DNA of 64,000 nt from Triticum aestivum (GCF_018294505.1 NC_057795.1:518523915-518587914), one strand, 5' to 3'. Counted from the stretch's first letter, positions 1 through 11,123 are shown. Made by a program: numbers and translations. Notes: generated by a model not told the origin, from the letters alone.

Positions 1-1898
1 TGGAAGTTATCGACGAATGTGGCTTCCAGGTCTTCCCAAATCCCAATTGACTCTGCTGGCAAGCTGTTAAGCCAATGCCGGGCTGGTCCTTTAAGCTTGA
101 GGGGAAGATATTTGATGGCGTGAAGATCGTCACCGCGGGCCATGTGGATGTGAAGAAGATAGTCTTCGATCCAAACCGCGGGGTCTGTTGTGCCATCGTA
201 AGATTCGATATTCACGGGTTTAAACCCTTCGGGGATTTGATGATCCATTACTTCATCTGTGAAGCATAGTGGGTGTGCGGCGCCTCTGTACTGGGCGATA
301 TCACGACGGAGCTCAAAAGAGCTTTATCTATTTTGTTCGGCCCGGCCGGACTTACTGTGTCCGGCGCAACAGTTGTCGTCGCGTATCGTGGGGTGCCCAT
401 GCGATCCATAGATCGATCTTGATTGTCTTGCCTTATCCTCCAATATATCTCGCAAGTCCGGAGCGTTCCCCTGTGGCCTTGTGCTTTTTGAGCGATGCCG
501 GGGTACGGGTCTAGTGAAGGGCCTAGAGGCCTCTCTGTCGCGACCACGGGGTGGTCGGTCAGCCGTATTGTCTCCTGGTGATGCGGGTTCATACGCCTCC
601 TCCTCTAATCGGGGGAGCAGCTTGCATTTAGGGTAGCTTTTGGAGGGGCGTTCTAGCTCATGCTCTTCGGCCGCGAGGACTTCAGTCCATCTGTCGGCTA
701 GCAGCTCTTGATCAGCTCTAAGCTGTTGCTGCTTTTTCTTGAGGCTGTTTGTCGTGGCCATAAGCCTGCGTTTAAAATGCTGTTGTTCGATGGGATCCTC
801 AGGCACGACGAATTCATCATCGTCGAGGCTTGCCTCGTCTCCGGAGGGAGGCATATAATCCTCTACCTATTCTTCTGCCGCTCTCTCATGAGGGCTGGCG
901 TCTCCGTCCTCATGCGCTGCATCTTGCTGGAGTGGGTTGTCTTCGGCACTGTCCGGTGTATTATTATCTCCGGTGCCGAAATCTTCATTCTTGCTGTGGC
1001 GGGATTTAGAGCGGCGCCGCTGACGCCGGCGCTTGGGCTGTTTCTTGGAGGGGTCATCCTCCGCTGTTCCTTCGCCATTGCCATCCTTTGGGATATCCAC
1101 CATGTATATGTCATATGATGAGGTGGCTTTCCAGTGCCCGGTGGGCGCTGGTTCTTGGTCGTCTCCGGCATCGTCGTCCATACCGTTGATGTCTTCAGAG
1201 TCGTAGTCTAGCATGTCGGTTAGATCGTCGACAGCGGCTACCAAGTGGGTTGTGGGTGGGCTTTGAATTTCTTCGTCGTCCGCATCCCAACCGTCCTGAC
1301 CGCAGTCCGGCCAGGGCTCTCCTGATAACGAGAGATACTTTAGCGAACTCAAGATGTCACCGAAAGGTGAGTGTTGAAAGATGTCCGCTGCGGTGAACTC
1401 CATGATCGGCGCCCAATCGGATTCGATCTGAGGGGGCACGGGAGGTTCGGAGTCCGGCGAGGAGTCCGACACCTTGGAGTCACGAGCTTTATGAGGGACA
1501 AGGTCAGTGTTCGGCTCTATCACCGTAGAGGTTGCAGCCCCCGAGGCGGTGTCTAGCCATCCGTCCTCGATCTGCGCAGCCGGCTCCAAATTGAAGATCA
1601 GAGCGGGTTTGGGTGCGGCCTCCAGGGTACTGTCCGGCTGCAGAGCTAAATCATGCTCGCCGTGACAGTGCGGCACGCTCGGTTGTGGCTCGAATCCATC
1701 GAGGATCAAGTCCCCGCGGGTGTCAGCCGTGAAGTTCAAACTTCCAAATCTGACCTGACGGCCAGGGGCGTAGCTTTCGATCTGCTCCAGACGGCCAAGC
1801 GAATTGGCCCGCAGTGCAAAGCAGCCGAATACGAAGATCTGTCCGGAGAGAAAGGTCTCACCCTGGACTGCGTCGTTGATGATGGTCGGGGAAGCCAT
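1..1898 (-). pseudogene. gag of Fatima-like copy A (broken, partial)
   Basis: Retrotransposon gag polyprotein. The first good ATG is at 1898 (MASPTIINDAVQGE); the open frame extends upstream into the LTR without a convincing ATG. The N-terminal half is acidic and low complexity, then a basic stretch (KKQPKRRRQRRRSKSRHSK), then a charged region with KSYPKC. The retrotransposon gag domain (LKLKGPARHWLNSLP) lies near position 1 and runs off the window. Two in-frame stops are present, near 866 (between AAEE and VEDYMPPS) and near 324 (a Q codon to TAA). It aligns throughout with copies C and D. Clearly a decayed gag; the protease would lie beyond the left edge. Confidence 0.85.
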
Positions 1899-1945
1899 CG
1901 AGCCTATCGGTGACGACACAGAGGAACTCTCAATGAAAGCACCAA

Positions 1946-2416
1946 TGTCGGTGTCAAAACCGGCGGATCTCGGGTAGGGGGTCCCGAACTGTGCGTCTAG
2001 GCGGATGGTAACAGGAGACAAGGGACACGATGTTTTACCCAGGTTCTGGCCCTCTTGATGGAGGTAAAATCCTACGTCCTGCTTGATTAATATTGATGAT
2101 GTGTGTTACAAGAGTGGATCTACCACGAGATCAAGGAGGCTAAACCCTAGAAGCTAGCCTATGGTATGATTGTTGTTCGTCCTATGGACTAAAGCCATCC
2201 GGTTTATATAGACACCGGAGAGGGCTAGGGTTACACAGAGTCGGTTACAATGGTAGGAGATCTACATATCCGTATCGCCAAGCTTGCCTTCCACGCCAAG
2301 GAAAGTCCCATCCGGACACGGGACGAAGTCTTCAATCTTGTATCTTCATAGTCTTGGAGTCCGGCCGATCATGATAGTTCGGCTATGCGGACAGCCCCTA
2401 GTCCGGAACTCCCTCA
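1946..2416 (-). repeat. 5' LTR of Fatima-like copy A
   Basis: A 471 bp LTR with TG...CA ends on the minus strand (starts TGAGGGAGTTCCGG at 2416, ends CCGACA at 1946). It contains a TATATAAA-type promoter box (reverse of TTTATATA near 2203-2213). The internal-side sequence after the LTR reads TTGGTGCTTTCATTGAGAG, the same primer-binding-site position as in the other copies; I cannot assign the tRNA. Confidence 0.9.
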
Positions 2417-2603
2417 ATAACCATCTTTGATTAACGAGCTAGTCAAGTAGAAGCATACTAGGGACACTATGTTTTGTCTATGTATTCACACATGTACTAA
2501 GTTTTCGGTTAATACAATTCTAGCATGAATAATAAACATTTATCATGATATAAGGAAATATAAATAACAACTTTATTATTGCCTCTAGGGCATATTTCTT
2601 TCA
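2417..2603 (-). repeat. Angela/BARE/WIS-type Copia LTR, outer terminal fragment
   Basis: 187 bp matching the start of the wheat/barley Angela-BARE-WIS LTR in reverse orientation. The right end reads GCCTCTAGGGCATATTTC then TTTCA, the complement of the well-known start TGAA..GAAATATGCCCTAGAGGC, followed inwards by the TCATGATAAATGTTTATTATTC block. The LTR stops at 2416/2417 where Fatima-like copy A inserted. The outer boundary of the Copia element is 2603; its body lies left of the window. Recognition is from recalled LTR sequence. Confidence 0.85.
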
Positions 2604-2612
2604 TCGCAACCT

Positions 2613-3661
2613 ATGTTCGAGATGGCACTTGATTCAGAGGTGTTCGCGTCTGATTCCCTCTATGTGCCAGTAGTGCTCGTTGAGCCAACTCCTGCTGGTG
2701 CTGGTGCTGCCGCTACACTCAAGGTAGCAGCAGCAAAGGAAAATAAGGATTGTAGGTCGAACAACATGAAGTGGCAGCCGTTCATGTCCACGTTCATGCT
2801 GAACAAGATGTGTGAGTTCATCTCTAGTGGAGTTAGGACTGACAAGGGCTTCAAGGAGGTGCACCTAAACACCGTTGCGAAGTAGGTGTTCGAGTTCTGT
2901 GGGCAGGAGGTGTCTGCCACCCAGGTGTACAACCACCTTAGTAAGTGGAGAGGTCAATGGATCCAAGTGTCTAAGCTGAGAGACCTTAGCAGCGCCTAAT
3001 GGGATGAGAACACTTGCTCCATAGTTCTGGAGGCAAAGCACTACACCGGCCATGTCACAGTTAGTTCACAGCCTTCTTCCTTTTCATACTGTCCACCATT
3101 GCCTACTCCTAATCACAACTAACAACACTTGTGATTCATTCTTAGGACCACCCAAGGGACCCTGAGTTCCTCAGCTCACCCATCTAGAACTACAGCCAGA
3201 TACAGCACATCTTCTCCTTTGGACTGGCAACTGGGAAGCATGCCATGGGCTCGGGGGAGCCTCTTGGTTCTCCCATGCCAGAGTTCCCTCGGACCCCAGA
3301 CATCGAGGTCGTTGATGGCCCTGACAAGCCCTTCATGAATCCCTTCGACAAGCCATTTGACCCCGTCCATGACAGGAAGAGGAAGAGAGGAGGCCCGATG
3401 GAGGAGGAGATCAATGTATTTTGCAGCATGACTGAGGCGGTGAAGGAGGTGGCAACAACCATCAGGGAGTGCAAGCCCCTCGACGTCCACCCTGACCTGT
3501 ATGACGCTGTCATGACCCAGGGTGGCTTCAGCGACGAGGCTCTCATGGCAGCTCTCAGCAACCTGCTTGACAACATGGCCCAGGCTGTTGGGTACGTTGC
3601 CATGGCAGATGATCATAGGGTGCTGTGGCTCAGGAGCTGGCTGGGCAAGCACTATTACTAG
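2613..3661 (+). pseudogene. Myb/SANT-like domain protein, broken (possibly Harbinger ORF1-related)
   Basis: ATG at 2613. After a short acidic/Ala-Pro leader, a Myb/SANT-like DNA-binding region follows (MKWQPFMSTFMLNKMCEFIS ... VFEFCGQEVSATQVYNHL), resembling the Myb_DNA-bind_3 type. A probable intron lies near 3056-3146 (CATGTCACAG ... TTCTTAG), joining HYTGH to DHPRDPEFL. The second exon runs to the stop at 3659-3661 (LRSWLGKHYY) and has a conserved tail with an RKRKRG basic patch. Three in-frame stops (2883-2885 TAG, 2997-2999 TAA, 3183-3185 TAG) each sit where CAG/CAA would be expected, i.e. C-to-T changes. Proteins of this type occur as cellular genes and as the Myb-like partner ORF of PIF/Harbinger transposons. 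I saw no DDE transposase beside it, so the origin is open. Confidence 0.6.
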
Positions 3662-3901
3662 AGTAGTGCTGCCTGTGAGCGTGCATGATCCCCGATGGCG
3701 ATGGCGGTGGTGACGACGACGATGATGGCGGTGGCGACGATGACGACGATGACGATGACGACGTACATTTTGTGTAGCTAGGGCTAAAAAACAATTCGAT
3801 GGCCTATATATTTTGGTGAGGTGGTATATACTAACCCCTCACGTTGATGGTGAACTTGCGGTGGTAGGACGACACCCTCTTTTGGATGTGGTGGTAGGTT
3901 A
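3662..3901. other. Spacer with GAC/GAT-rich simple repeat
   Basis: Follows the Myb-like pseudogene. 3690-3765 is an imperfect GATGGCGGTGG / GACGACGATG trinucleotide-type repeat, probably 3' UTR or microsatellite. The rest shows no gene or element I can identify. Confidence 0.5.
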
Positions 3902-4150
3902 AGATCATCTCCAGTCGTTCGGGCCCCCAGGGCAGCGAAAAGAGGCCGCCTGGGGGCGAACCGGCACTAGTTTGGCGCCTGGGGGCGGCTCGATCCCCAG
4001 TCATCGCCCGCAAGGTCGCCCTGAGTTTGGCGAAAAATGCGTAGATATGGTTCGAACTCGGTGAAATTTTATTGAAATTTGTACAAAAAAGTGAAAATAT
4101 GCAAACTAAACTACGTCGCTAGCCACTACCCCGCGTCCACCGCCCGCCAT

Positions 4151-4859
4151 CTACATGCCGAGAAGCCTGTAGAAGGGGGTGTGGTTGCCGCCGTCATCGT
4201 CATTGTCATTATCATTGTCGCGCGCCTCGCCGGAGCCACCGTCCCTGCTGCAACCCTGCCCAGGGTCGCCAACGCGCAGCCGAGAGATGGACAGACCGGC
4301 CTCTTCCTCCTCATCGCTGTCGAGAACGATGACGCTACCCTCCTCGCGGCCGCGTCGCCAGGCCTGGAGCTCCTCGTACGCCTGGCGCTGGCGGCGCACC
4401 TGCTTGCAGACGTAGTCCTCCTTCGCCCATTTCATGGTGGATCATCGTCAGGAGCAACCATGTAGGCATGCTCCGGCTTCACGGGGAGCAGGCCCAGCTC
4501 GGGCTTCGGCCGGACCAGGCGAAGGGAGCATGGGGAGAGGCGGGCACCCTCGTTGATGACGAGGGCACCACTGCGGGTGCGGCGCCGCTGCGTCGTCTCC
4601 TCCGGCTCAGGCTTGACGGGGCGGAGTGCCGGTGAGCCGTAGGAGAGCGAGATGGAGCCCGACGATGAGGTTGTCGGCTCCATTCGCCGCGGCGTCCAGG
4701 ACCTGCCGCGGCTGCGAGAGAAGGACGGCCGCGTCGGGTACTCGAGGCGCGGCATGTTGCCGGTCTCGATGTGGTCGAGGACAGCCTCGAGGGTGGGGCC
4801 GGGGATGCCCCACCACTTGTGCCATCCTTCGGCATTGAGGCGGCCGTGAGGAATGACAC
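4151..4859 (-). pseudogene. C-terminal half of an unknown ORF family, split by Gypsy-2
   Basis: Minus-strand coding remnant in two frames. One reads (from 4859) VIPHGRLNAEGWHKWWG, then MPRLEYPTRPSFSRSRGRSW, a Ser-rich patch, VKPEPEET and VKPEHAYM to 4432. After a frameshift the other reads MKWAKEDYVCKQVRRQRQAY, an acidic VIVLDSDEEEE block and a GC-rich tail to 4151. The N-terminal half lies beyond the 26.6 kb Gypsy-2 insertion at 31458-31756. I know this type of sequence as repetitive in Triticeae, but cannot name a domain or function. The sequence left of it (3902-4150), starting ATCATCTCCAGTCGTTCGGG, may be its 3' end or a transposon terminus. Confidence 0.5.
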
Positions 4860-5382
4860 TGTCGTGGGAAGGTCACAGCAGATGTCCTAGCAAAAGCACT
4901 TAGTCGTGGAGCCATCGCAATTAGGAAGCTTAAAGGGGTTAAACGGGACAAAGGACACAACAGCTTATACTGGTTCAGCCCCTTGCGGTGAAGGTAAAGG
5001 CCTAATCCAGTTTGAGGTGATATTGCTTATGTATGGATTACCAGGGAGCGAATCCGCTTGACCTAGCTTTTGATCTGTTGTTTCTTGTCCTGAATCGCCG
5101 CCGGGTCGTTCCTTTATATACACAGGTCGATGCCCAGCGGCTCATAGAGTCCCGACCGGCTCATAAACAGTGTCTGGCTTGGTGACTATCTATTCATGCC
5201 TTACAACACAAGTCATACATATATGGCGGTTTACCCTTACAGGCCTTAAGTCGCCTCCGGGCCTTGGGCCCTTAACTAAACCGCCATCTTCAAATATCTT
5301 CGTGGGCTTCACATGATGAATCACCATAGGTATAACCCGGCCCCTCCTGGGAGGGTCATACCTAATAGTTATATCCCCAACA
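4860..5382 (-). repeat. 3' LTR of Gypsy-2
   Basis: 523 bp with intact TG...CA ends (on the minus strand TGTTGGGGATATAAC at 5382 to CCCACGACA at 4860). TATATAAA promoter box on the minus strand at 5113-5120. The adjacent internal bases (minus strand AACCTGGGGCCTAA, 5383-5396) fit a polypurine-rich second-strand primer site. It aligns end to end with 30939-31457. Confidence 0.92.
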
Positions 5383-5660
5383 TTAGGCCCCAGGTTGATT
5401 TGAACTGGTTCATATCAATTTTCAATACTTAGAAAAAATCTTCTGTTCTTCATTGTGCGAGAGTTTATAACCCGCCATGACATCATCTTCTGGATTTGTG
5501 ATAACCTTCCATGACATCACCTGTCATTAATTCACACTTTATCCATCATATCTTAACGGATCTTTATCTTAATAACCGTCCGAGAATCCAGGCGCCTAAG
5601 CAGCTGGATAACCATGTTTTGGTCTCCTCGTTTTTCGTGCCCACTTATCAGCCTCCTCCT
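5383..5660. other. Gypsy-2 internal spacer upstream of the antisense gene
   Basis: AT-rich non-coding sequence between the polypurine tract of the 3' LTR and the antisense promoter. No ORF or RNA gene seen; likely promoter-proximal DNA of the antisense gene. Confidence 0.5.
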
Positions 5661-5668
5661 TATAAATA
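5661..5668 (+). promoter_or_regulatory. TATA box of the Gypsy-2 antisense gene
   Basis: TATAAATA on the plus strand, in the context CTCCTCCTTATAAATAGCC and followed by a CT-rich leader (CTTTCCTCATTCTCCCC). It lies 183 bp before a GTAAGT donor (5844) and about 740 bp before the ATG at 6398. It faces away from the element's 3' LTR, opposite to the element's own transcription. Confidence 0.7.
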
Positions 5669-5691
5669 GCCACGACCAGTCTTTCCTCATT

Positions 5692-8600
5692 CTCCCCTTT
5701 CCCTCGTCTTCCTCCTCTCGCGACCTTCTGCCATTCAAGCTCTGCCACCGCCGTGAAGCACACTGTCGTCCTCATCGTTGGTCGCTGCATCACCCTGAAC
5801 AAACCAGAGAACAGCGGTGCCCCTCCGCATTCGATCTGCATCTGTAAGTACTTGCTTTCCTGTACCCTAGATCAGCATTAGGGTTTCTGAACTTATCCGT
5901 GTTCTTCGTAGTTCATCCTTAGTGCTTGCACCGTGACCCTCTTTGATCTGAAAATGGCGCAGAACTTATGTGGTGGTAGTTTTGCCTCCGCCTTCCATAC
6001 TAGCGGATCCTTTTTCCTTGAAGAGAGATCCCCTTAGAGCTTATGAACTCATCTATACTGGTTTTTTTAGGACTTGATTTATTTCCTTTTTCTAAACTGC
6101 CGCTGATCCAAAATAATGATTGCAATCTGTGAAAACTGTTTGTGTGGCACTTAGCCAAAAAACTGCACTTTGATAGATCCACCTAGCCATGGCGGCTCAT
6201 ACCACCGGCTCTAATTGCAATGCTCAATAGATAACATCAAACTGCTCATGGCGGCTTAAATAACATGACGTAATTAGTCATATACCATTAGGCCCCTTTA
6301 AAAGCCGCTAGTCTTATATGTGTTGTAATACCTTTTCCCTCGGCTTAATCTTGAACCGGCAAATTTATTATTTTCTCTTTAGGCTTCCCTCTTCACAATG
6401 CCGCCCAAGACAACCACTTCCTGTAACTGGGTTCGCTCCATCATCACGGAGAACACACTTGAAGATTTTGTGAAAACCGGCTATATGCCCAAAAAGGATG
6501 TCATGTCGTACCGCACCCCTAAGCCGTCAGAAGAAAAGCCTCGACCCAAAGAAGAGGAAGTCATTGTCTTCACCGATCACATGAACCGGGGCTTTTTGCC
6601 GCCCGGCACTAAGTTCTTCAGAGACGTACTGCACTTTTTCGACCTCCATCCTCAAGACATCGGACCCAATTCTGTGTCTAACATATGCAATTTTCAAGTG
6701 TTCTGTGAGGTGTACCTTGAGGAGGAGCCCAACTTGGAACTTTTCATAGAATACTTTTACTTGAACCGCCAGAATGAATACTCCAATGGACCTAGTTTGG
6801 AACTTGGCGGGGTCTCAATCCAACGAAGGAGAGACGCCATTTTTCCTTATGCGCAACCGCCAAGTCATCCCAAGGACTGGAACTAAACATGGTTCTACTG
6901 CCAAGATACTTCTCCGGCTGATGAGAACCCTCTGCCCGGCTTTCGTGCCCTGCGTCTCGAATCCAATCATCCGCTCCCCGACAAGTTGTCAGCTGCCGAT
7001 CGCCAGAAGCTCGCCCCTACCATTGCAAAAGTCAAAGCTCTGTTGGGGAACGGCTTAAATGGCATTGACTTGGTTCGGTGCTGGGTAGCCTGGCGGATCA
7101 TCCCCTTGAGCTGCCGCTCAGGCTTAATGTGCACTTACACCAGCGACACAAAGGATCCTTTGCGCCACAGCCCCGATGAGTTACCTGATATCCTTATCAA
7201 TGAGATGACAAAATCTCTTCTGAATGAGAGCCTAGCTGATTGCAGCAGGCTGGGCCTAAGCCCTTTCTGCAAGTCTAACCTGGCACCAAAAGTAAGTCGC
7301 CGAACTGGCTATTTCATCTTCATCCTTAATACTTTGTTTTAACTCAACCTTAATGATTTTCATAGGCTGATGATGAGTTTTGGAATAAAGAGTACGACCA
7401 TGAAGCTGCAAACAGAGCCAGGAAGGCCAAGAAAGCTGCCAGGAGGGCCACCAAGAAAAGAGGAAAGAAGCCCAGCGCTTCTGAATTACTTCAGTTGGAG
7501 GACACCTCTGAGTTGGAGGTAGCCCTTGATTCTCTTGGCTCCTTTTTCAACCATATTATTGACACTGAATATCATCAGGATGACACAGGAACGAGTCAGG
7601 GAGTGGAAGAAGAGGTAACTATCATTTCCTCCAACTCCGAGCCTTTGCCAAGACAAAAAATCCAAAGAGTAACCCGGAAAGTAAGATTTTCATTCCCCTT
7701 AGCTCATCTGGATCCTCACTTTATTTTGAAGCAACAGCAGCACAAGCCGGCAGCTGACCCGGACAAGGAAGGATGTGGAACTCTCCTCCAGTTTACCGAA
7801 CACACCGAGGAGGCACCGAAATGAGGTCAACTCTTTTTATCCTTTTGGCGGGTCTCACTCGTCAACCGCTCAACTCTTCCGATTCAAATTATCAGGAAAC
7901 TTCACATTCCTCTTCCGGTGACTCAATCCAGTCTAATATGCCAGCTTTCAAGACCGCTCCAGGGTAATGACGATTTACTTATCCTTTACTTATCCTTTAC
8001 TTATTACAATCCTTTTATACTTTTACTGACCTTTTTTGACTCATGTAGTGGAAAAGCAAAGCCCATCAAGAGGGCCAAGAAGAACAAGTCGGCCAAAGAG
8101 CCGACAGTCAATGAGCTGGAGCTTCAAACCGCTGCGCCTGAGGCCTCTATTCCTGAGCCGCTTGAACTGGTTCATGACATGCCAACAATGACTATTGACC
8201 CGCCTGTTGATCAAGCCGTGTAAAGACAGCCAACCCACAAGATGTTGATGTAGAGATCACCAAGACCGGCTTTACTGAGCCGGGGAGACCTACCGTGCTG
8301 GCCAGGCATTCTGCCAAGGAAGAACATGCTGAGCCACGCAAAGTGTGATTTGACATCGCCCAATATGCTCAACTGGGCATTCGTGAAATATACTCAGGCT
8401 TTGTCAGCCAAGTACACAGTAGCCGTGATCTTGAAGTGGATATGGTGAAGCAGATGCATCATAAATTTGAGGTATGATCTATTTAACTCTTATATTATGC
8501 ATATCCTGCCAGCCCCCAAGTTTACTGCTTATTTTAAATATGATGTAGACTTGATCAAAATCCGGCTTAAAGTTGTGTAGCCCTTATTACCCAGCTATGG

Positions 8601-9780
8601 CCGGTTGTAGCACCAAGGTGTTGTCATCAATTTGCAACTAGACAAGAAATATGCATTAGCCCCCAAGTGCCAAGCACTCTTGCTCGCAAAGTGCTTGGGA
8701 CTTATTTACTTAAGCCGCCTTTAGATAGAACTTTCGGCAGACATTAGCCCCCAAGTGCCAAGTGTTGTTGTGTGCAAAAGGCTTGGGACTTGATATGTTG
8801 AACTAACGCTTGAATTATGATGTTGATCCGGTTTATGACTAGACCACCACTGCTGAACTTCAAACCGAGCTGTCTGAGTTGAAGACCCATCTGGAACTGC
8901 AAGAGGCTGTAACCTAGAAGGCGAACTCAAAGTTTGAAATTAGCGTGGGTGAAGTAGAAAAACTGAAAACCAGCTTTGAAGCTGAAAAAAGCGCCTGGGC
9001 TGAAGAAAAGATTGTGCTGACCCAACAGGCAGAAAAGGTAGAGGCAGCTCTTGAAGAAGCCACCATGGAACTTACCGGCTTAAAACTCTAGGTGTCTCAG
9101 ATGGTATCTGCTATTTTTGGTAAGTCGCCTGATGACTGTCAAATTTTGAATATCCTCCTTGACGATATTATCTACTCTTAACTCCTTTGTGATTATTATG
9201 CAGGCCCTAGGAACAGCAATCTCAACCAAGACATGCTTGTAAAACTAAAGGCGGTTACACATTGGTAGAGCAGATTTACACTGGTGCTCAGCGTGCATTG
9301 GCCACAATTGTTTTGTCCAATGAAGCCCCCACACTCCTGGTTGATGTGCTAAGGAATCTCTCTATGTTGCCCCAGCAGTTTAATGAAATAAAGCGATCAT
9401 CTGCGAGAGCCGGAGCCGTGACTGCCTTAAGCCGGGCCAAAGCATGGCTACCGGAATTAGACCCGACCGACATCTCTATTGGGTATCCAAGCCTCAAGGA
9501 GGATGGCACTCCGTTTGAACGGAAGGACTTTGCTGCTTGCGTGAAGGAGACACGTCCTCTGGCCAGCCTGATTGCCAATGAGACAGACCTCACCAAGTAC
9601 CATCCGGCTTATGACATGGGAAATCAGAGGATGCCAACACTGTCTTATAAAGTGACAGGCCTGACCCCCCCAATCCGTAAGCACACCTTTGCCCCTGAAG
9701 TTGACCCGTCCAAGCTAATTGATGATGAAGTTAAGTTTCAAGCTTTGAATGGCATTGACTGGTCATCACCAACTTTCTAG
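5692..9780 (+). pseudogene. Antisense multi-exon gene of Gypsy-2 (Transposase_28-like protein, with stops)
   Basis: Read from splice signals: leader exon ~5692-5843; 5'UTR intron 5844-6382 (GTAAGT...CTCTTTAG); coding exons 6383-7290 (ATG 6398), 7367-7963, 8049-8471, 8843-9119 and 9204-9780. Exon 2 holds the conserved N-terminal domain (VFTDHMNRGFLPPGTKFFRD, FFDLHPQDIGPNS, FQVFCEVYL, GLNGIDLVRCWVAWRIIPLS), resembling the 'putative gypsy type transposon' family. Exon 3 has a basic patch (KAKKAARRATKKRGKK), exon 5 a coiled coil (ELQTELSELKTHLELQ), and exon 6 a conserved C-terminal domain (AGAVTALSRAKAWLPELD). Stops at 6884-6886 (TAA for CAA) and in exon 5 (two TAG for CAG), plus frameshifts in exons 3-4 and near 9255, make it a pseudogene. 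About 920 codons. The biochemical function is unknown. It lies antisense between integrase and the 3' LTR, as in the Fatima-like copies. Confidence 0.75.
8656..8803 (+). repeat. Two-copy repeat in an intron of the Gypsy-2 antisense gene
   Basis: Two similar units of about 60 bp, each starting TTAGCCCCCAAGTGCCAAG and ending CTTGGGACTT, offset by roughly 86 bp. CCAAGTGCC and CTTGGG ends are partly complementary, so each unit can form a hairpin. They lie in the intron 8472-8842. Confidence 0.6.
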
Positions 9781-10459
9781 GATGTAGAACAGGACAAAGA
9801 AGCGGAGAGGGTTGACCCGGAAGCATCAGGCCAGCGAGAAGGTTGATCCGCTGGGCGGTTCATATTTATGGCCTTCTGAAAAAATAGTTAGACATTTGGA
9901 CTCAGGGAGTCATGTAATAGGGTAGCAACAACTTTACTCTGTCGTGCCATCGTGCACGTTTTGCGTTATGCTCCATACTATTAAACCGCCACCTGAGACT
10001 TATGATGTTTGAATGGTGTAGAAAAATTTCAACTTTATCCTACACACAAGTAAATCAAAAGAGATCCCTTGGCGGTTTACCTTAGGGTGGGTCATAATAT
10101 CTTGTATGCACCCACTTATGCTTAAACAGTTAAGCGGAAGGTTTGTTGAACCCTAATTGAGACATAATAATGATATCATACCTGTGATATGTAATTGCAC
10201 TGCTGGTTTATGATACCTGTGCAGTAAGGGTGAGCACCCTAAAGCTTTTTAGAAGCCAATAAGTCCAAGTGCTGGATATCATCATGTATGGGTGGCTTGT
10301 CGCCTCTTGCATTAAGCCGGGTAATGAAACCACGGTAAGTTTCAAATATGAGCTTATGAAAGTAAAGGTTGTATGACCAAAATTACATTGAAATCAAAAG
10401 ACAAGATAGTATCAAGAAGAACCGGAAAAAACTTCAAGAAATCAAGCCAAATATCAAAA
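9781..10459. other. Gypsy-2 spacer downstream of the antisense gene
   Basis: Non-coding, AT-rich. Presumably the 3' UTR of the antisense gene, which converges here with the element's own integrase transcript. No supported ORF. Confidence 0.5.
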
Positions 10460-11010
10460 AGCGAGGCTATGGTTCGCATACGACCAGGAAGCCGGACCAA
10501 GAGGGTTAATAGCTATGATTCGAATACGACCAGGAAGCCCCCAAATGATTTTTGGCATTGCGCCGATCAAAGGGGTACCGATAACTATGATTCAAATACG
10601 ATCAGGAAGCCCCCTAGTGACCTTGAAGTGTTGGCATTGCGCCGATCAAGAGGGTACTGACAACTATGTTCTCTTTGGTGAATACACCTATGTTTGAATA
10701 GGAAGCCCCCAGACGACCTTGAGACATTGGCATTGCGCCGATCAAGAGGGTACCGACAGCTATGTTCTCTTTGGTGAATACACCTATGTTTGAACAAGAA
10801 GCCCCCAAATGACCTTGAGAAGTTTGACGACTCTGATTCGAATACGATCAGTAAGCCGGACCAAAAGGGGTTAAGCTATGATTCGAATATGATCCAACCC
10901 CCAAATGATCTAAGTGTTGGCGGTTATGGTTCGAATACGACCAGGAAGCCGGCCAAAAGGGGTTAATAGCATGATTCGAATACGACCCGGCCCCAATTGG
11001 TCTTTGAAAT
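10460..11010. repeat. Degenerate tandem repeat block between the convergent genes of Gypsy-2
   Basis: Variable-length units built on CTATGATTCGAATACGACCAGGAAGCC, several followed by CCCAAATGACCTTGAG, TTGGCATTGCGCCGATCAA and GAGGGTACCGACA modules. I count about nine starts (near 10468, 10512, 10583, 10662, 10759, 10831, 10875, 10923, 10971). It lies exactly between the antisense gene's 3' end and the integrase stop. Confidence 0.75.
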
Positions 11011-11123
11011 TATGATGATGAAGACACATGATCATTGAGGATGAAACAACAGAGACCCTGATTTATGATATTCATCATAATATATACATCGTCTAAAATA
11101 TGTAGATCATAAGAGTCGGTGGC

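Larger units (their letters stand above)
1..2416 (-). mobile_element. Fatima-like Gypsy LTR retrotransposon, copy A (5' end only)
   Basis: Minus-strand LTR retrotransposon entering from the left window edge. It shows the 5' LTR (1946-2416) followed leftwards by gag. The LTR and gag match copies B, C and D in this window, which fixes the orientation. It sits inside an Angela/BARE LTR: the 5 bp next to the LTR (2417-2421, ATAAC) should be the target duplication, but the other end is outside the window. The family name Fatima rests on recalled LTR sequence and is tentative; membership of the Gypsy superfamily is firm from the gag-protease of the sister copies. Confidence 0.85.

Noticed and set aside
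867..2021. Open frame starting inside the LTR (MSPVTIRLDAQFGTPYPR...) as the gag start
   Set aside because: The first codon is not ATG (TTG in all copies) and the frame crosses the LTR end and primer-binding site. The conserved ATG further in (1898, 13096, 53298) is a better start.
4079..4859. Plus-strand and alternate-frame GC-rich ORFs in this stretch
   Set aside because: They overlap the minus-strand ORF remnant with motifs matching its other half; the other frames are compositionally driven shadows.
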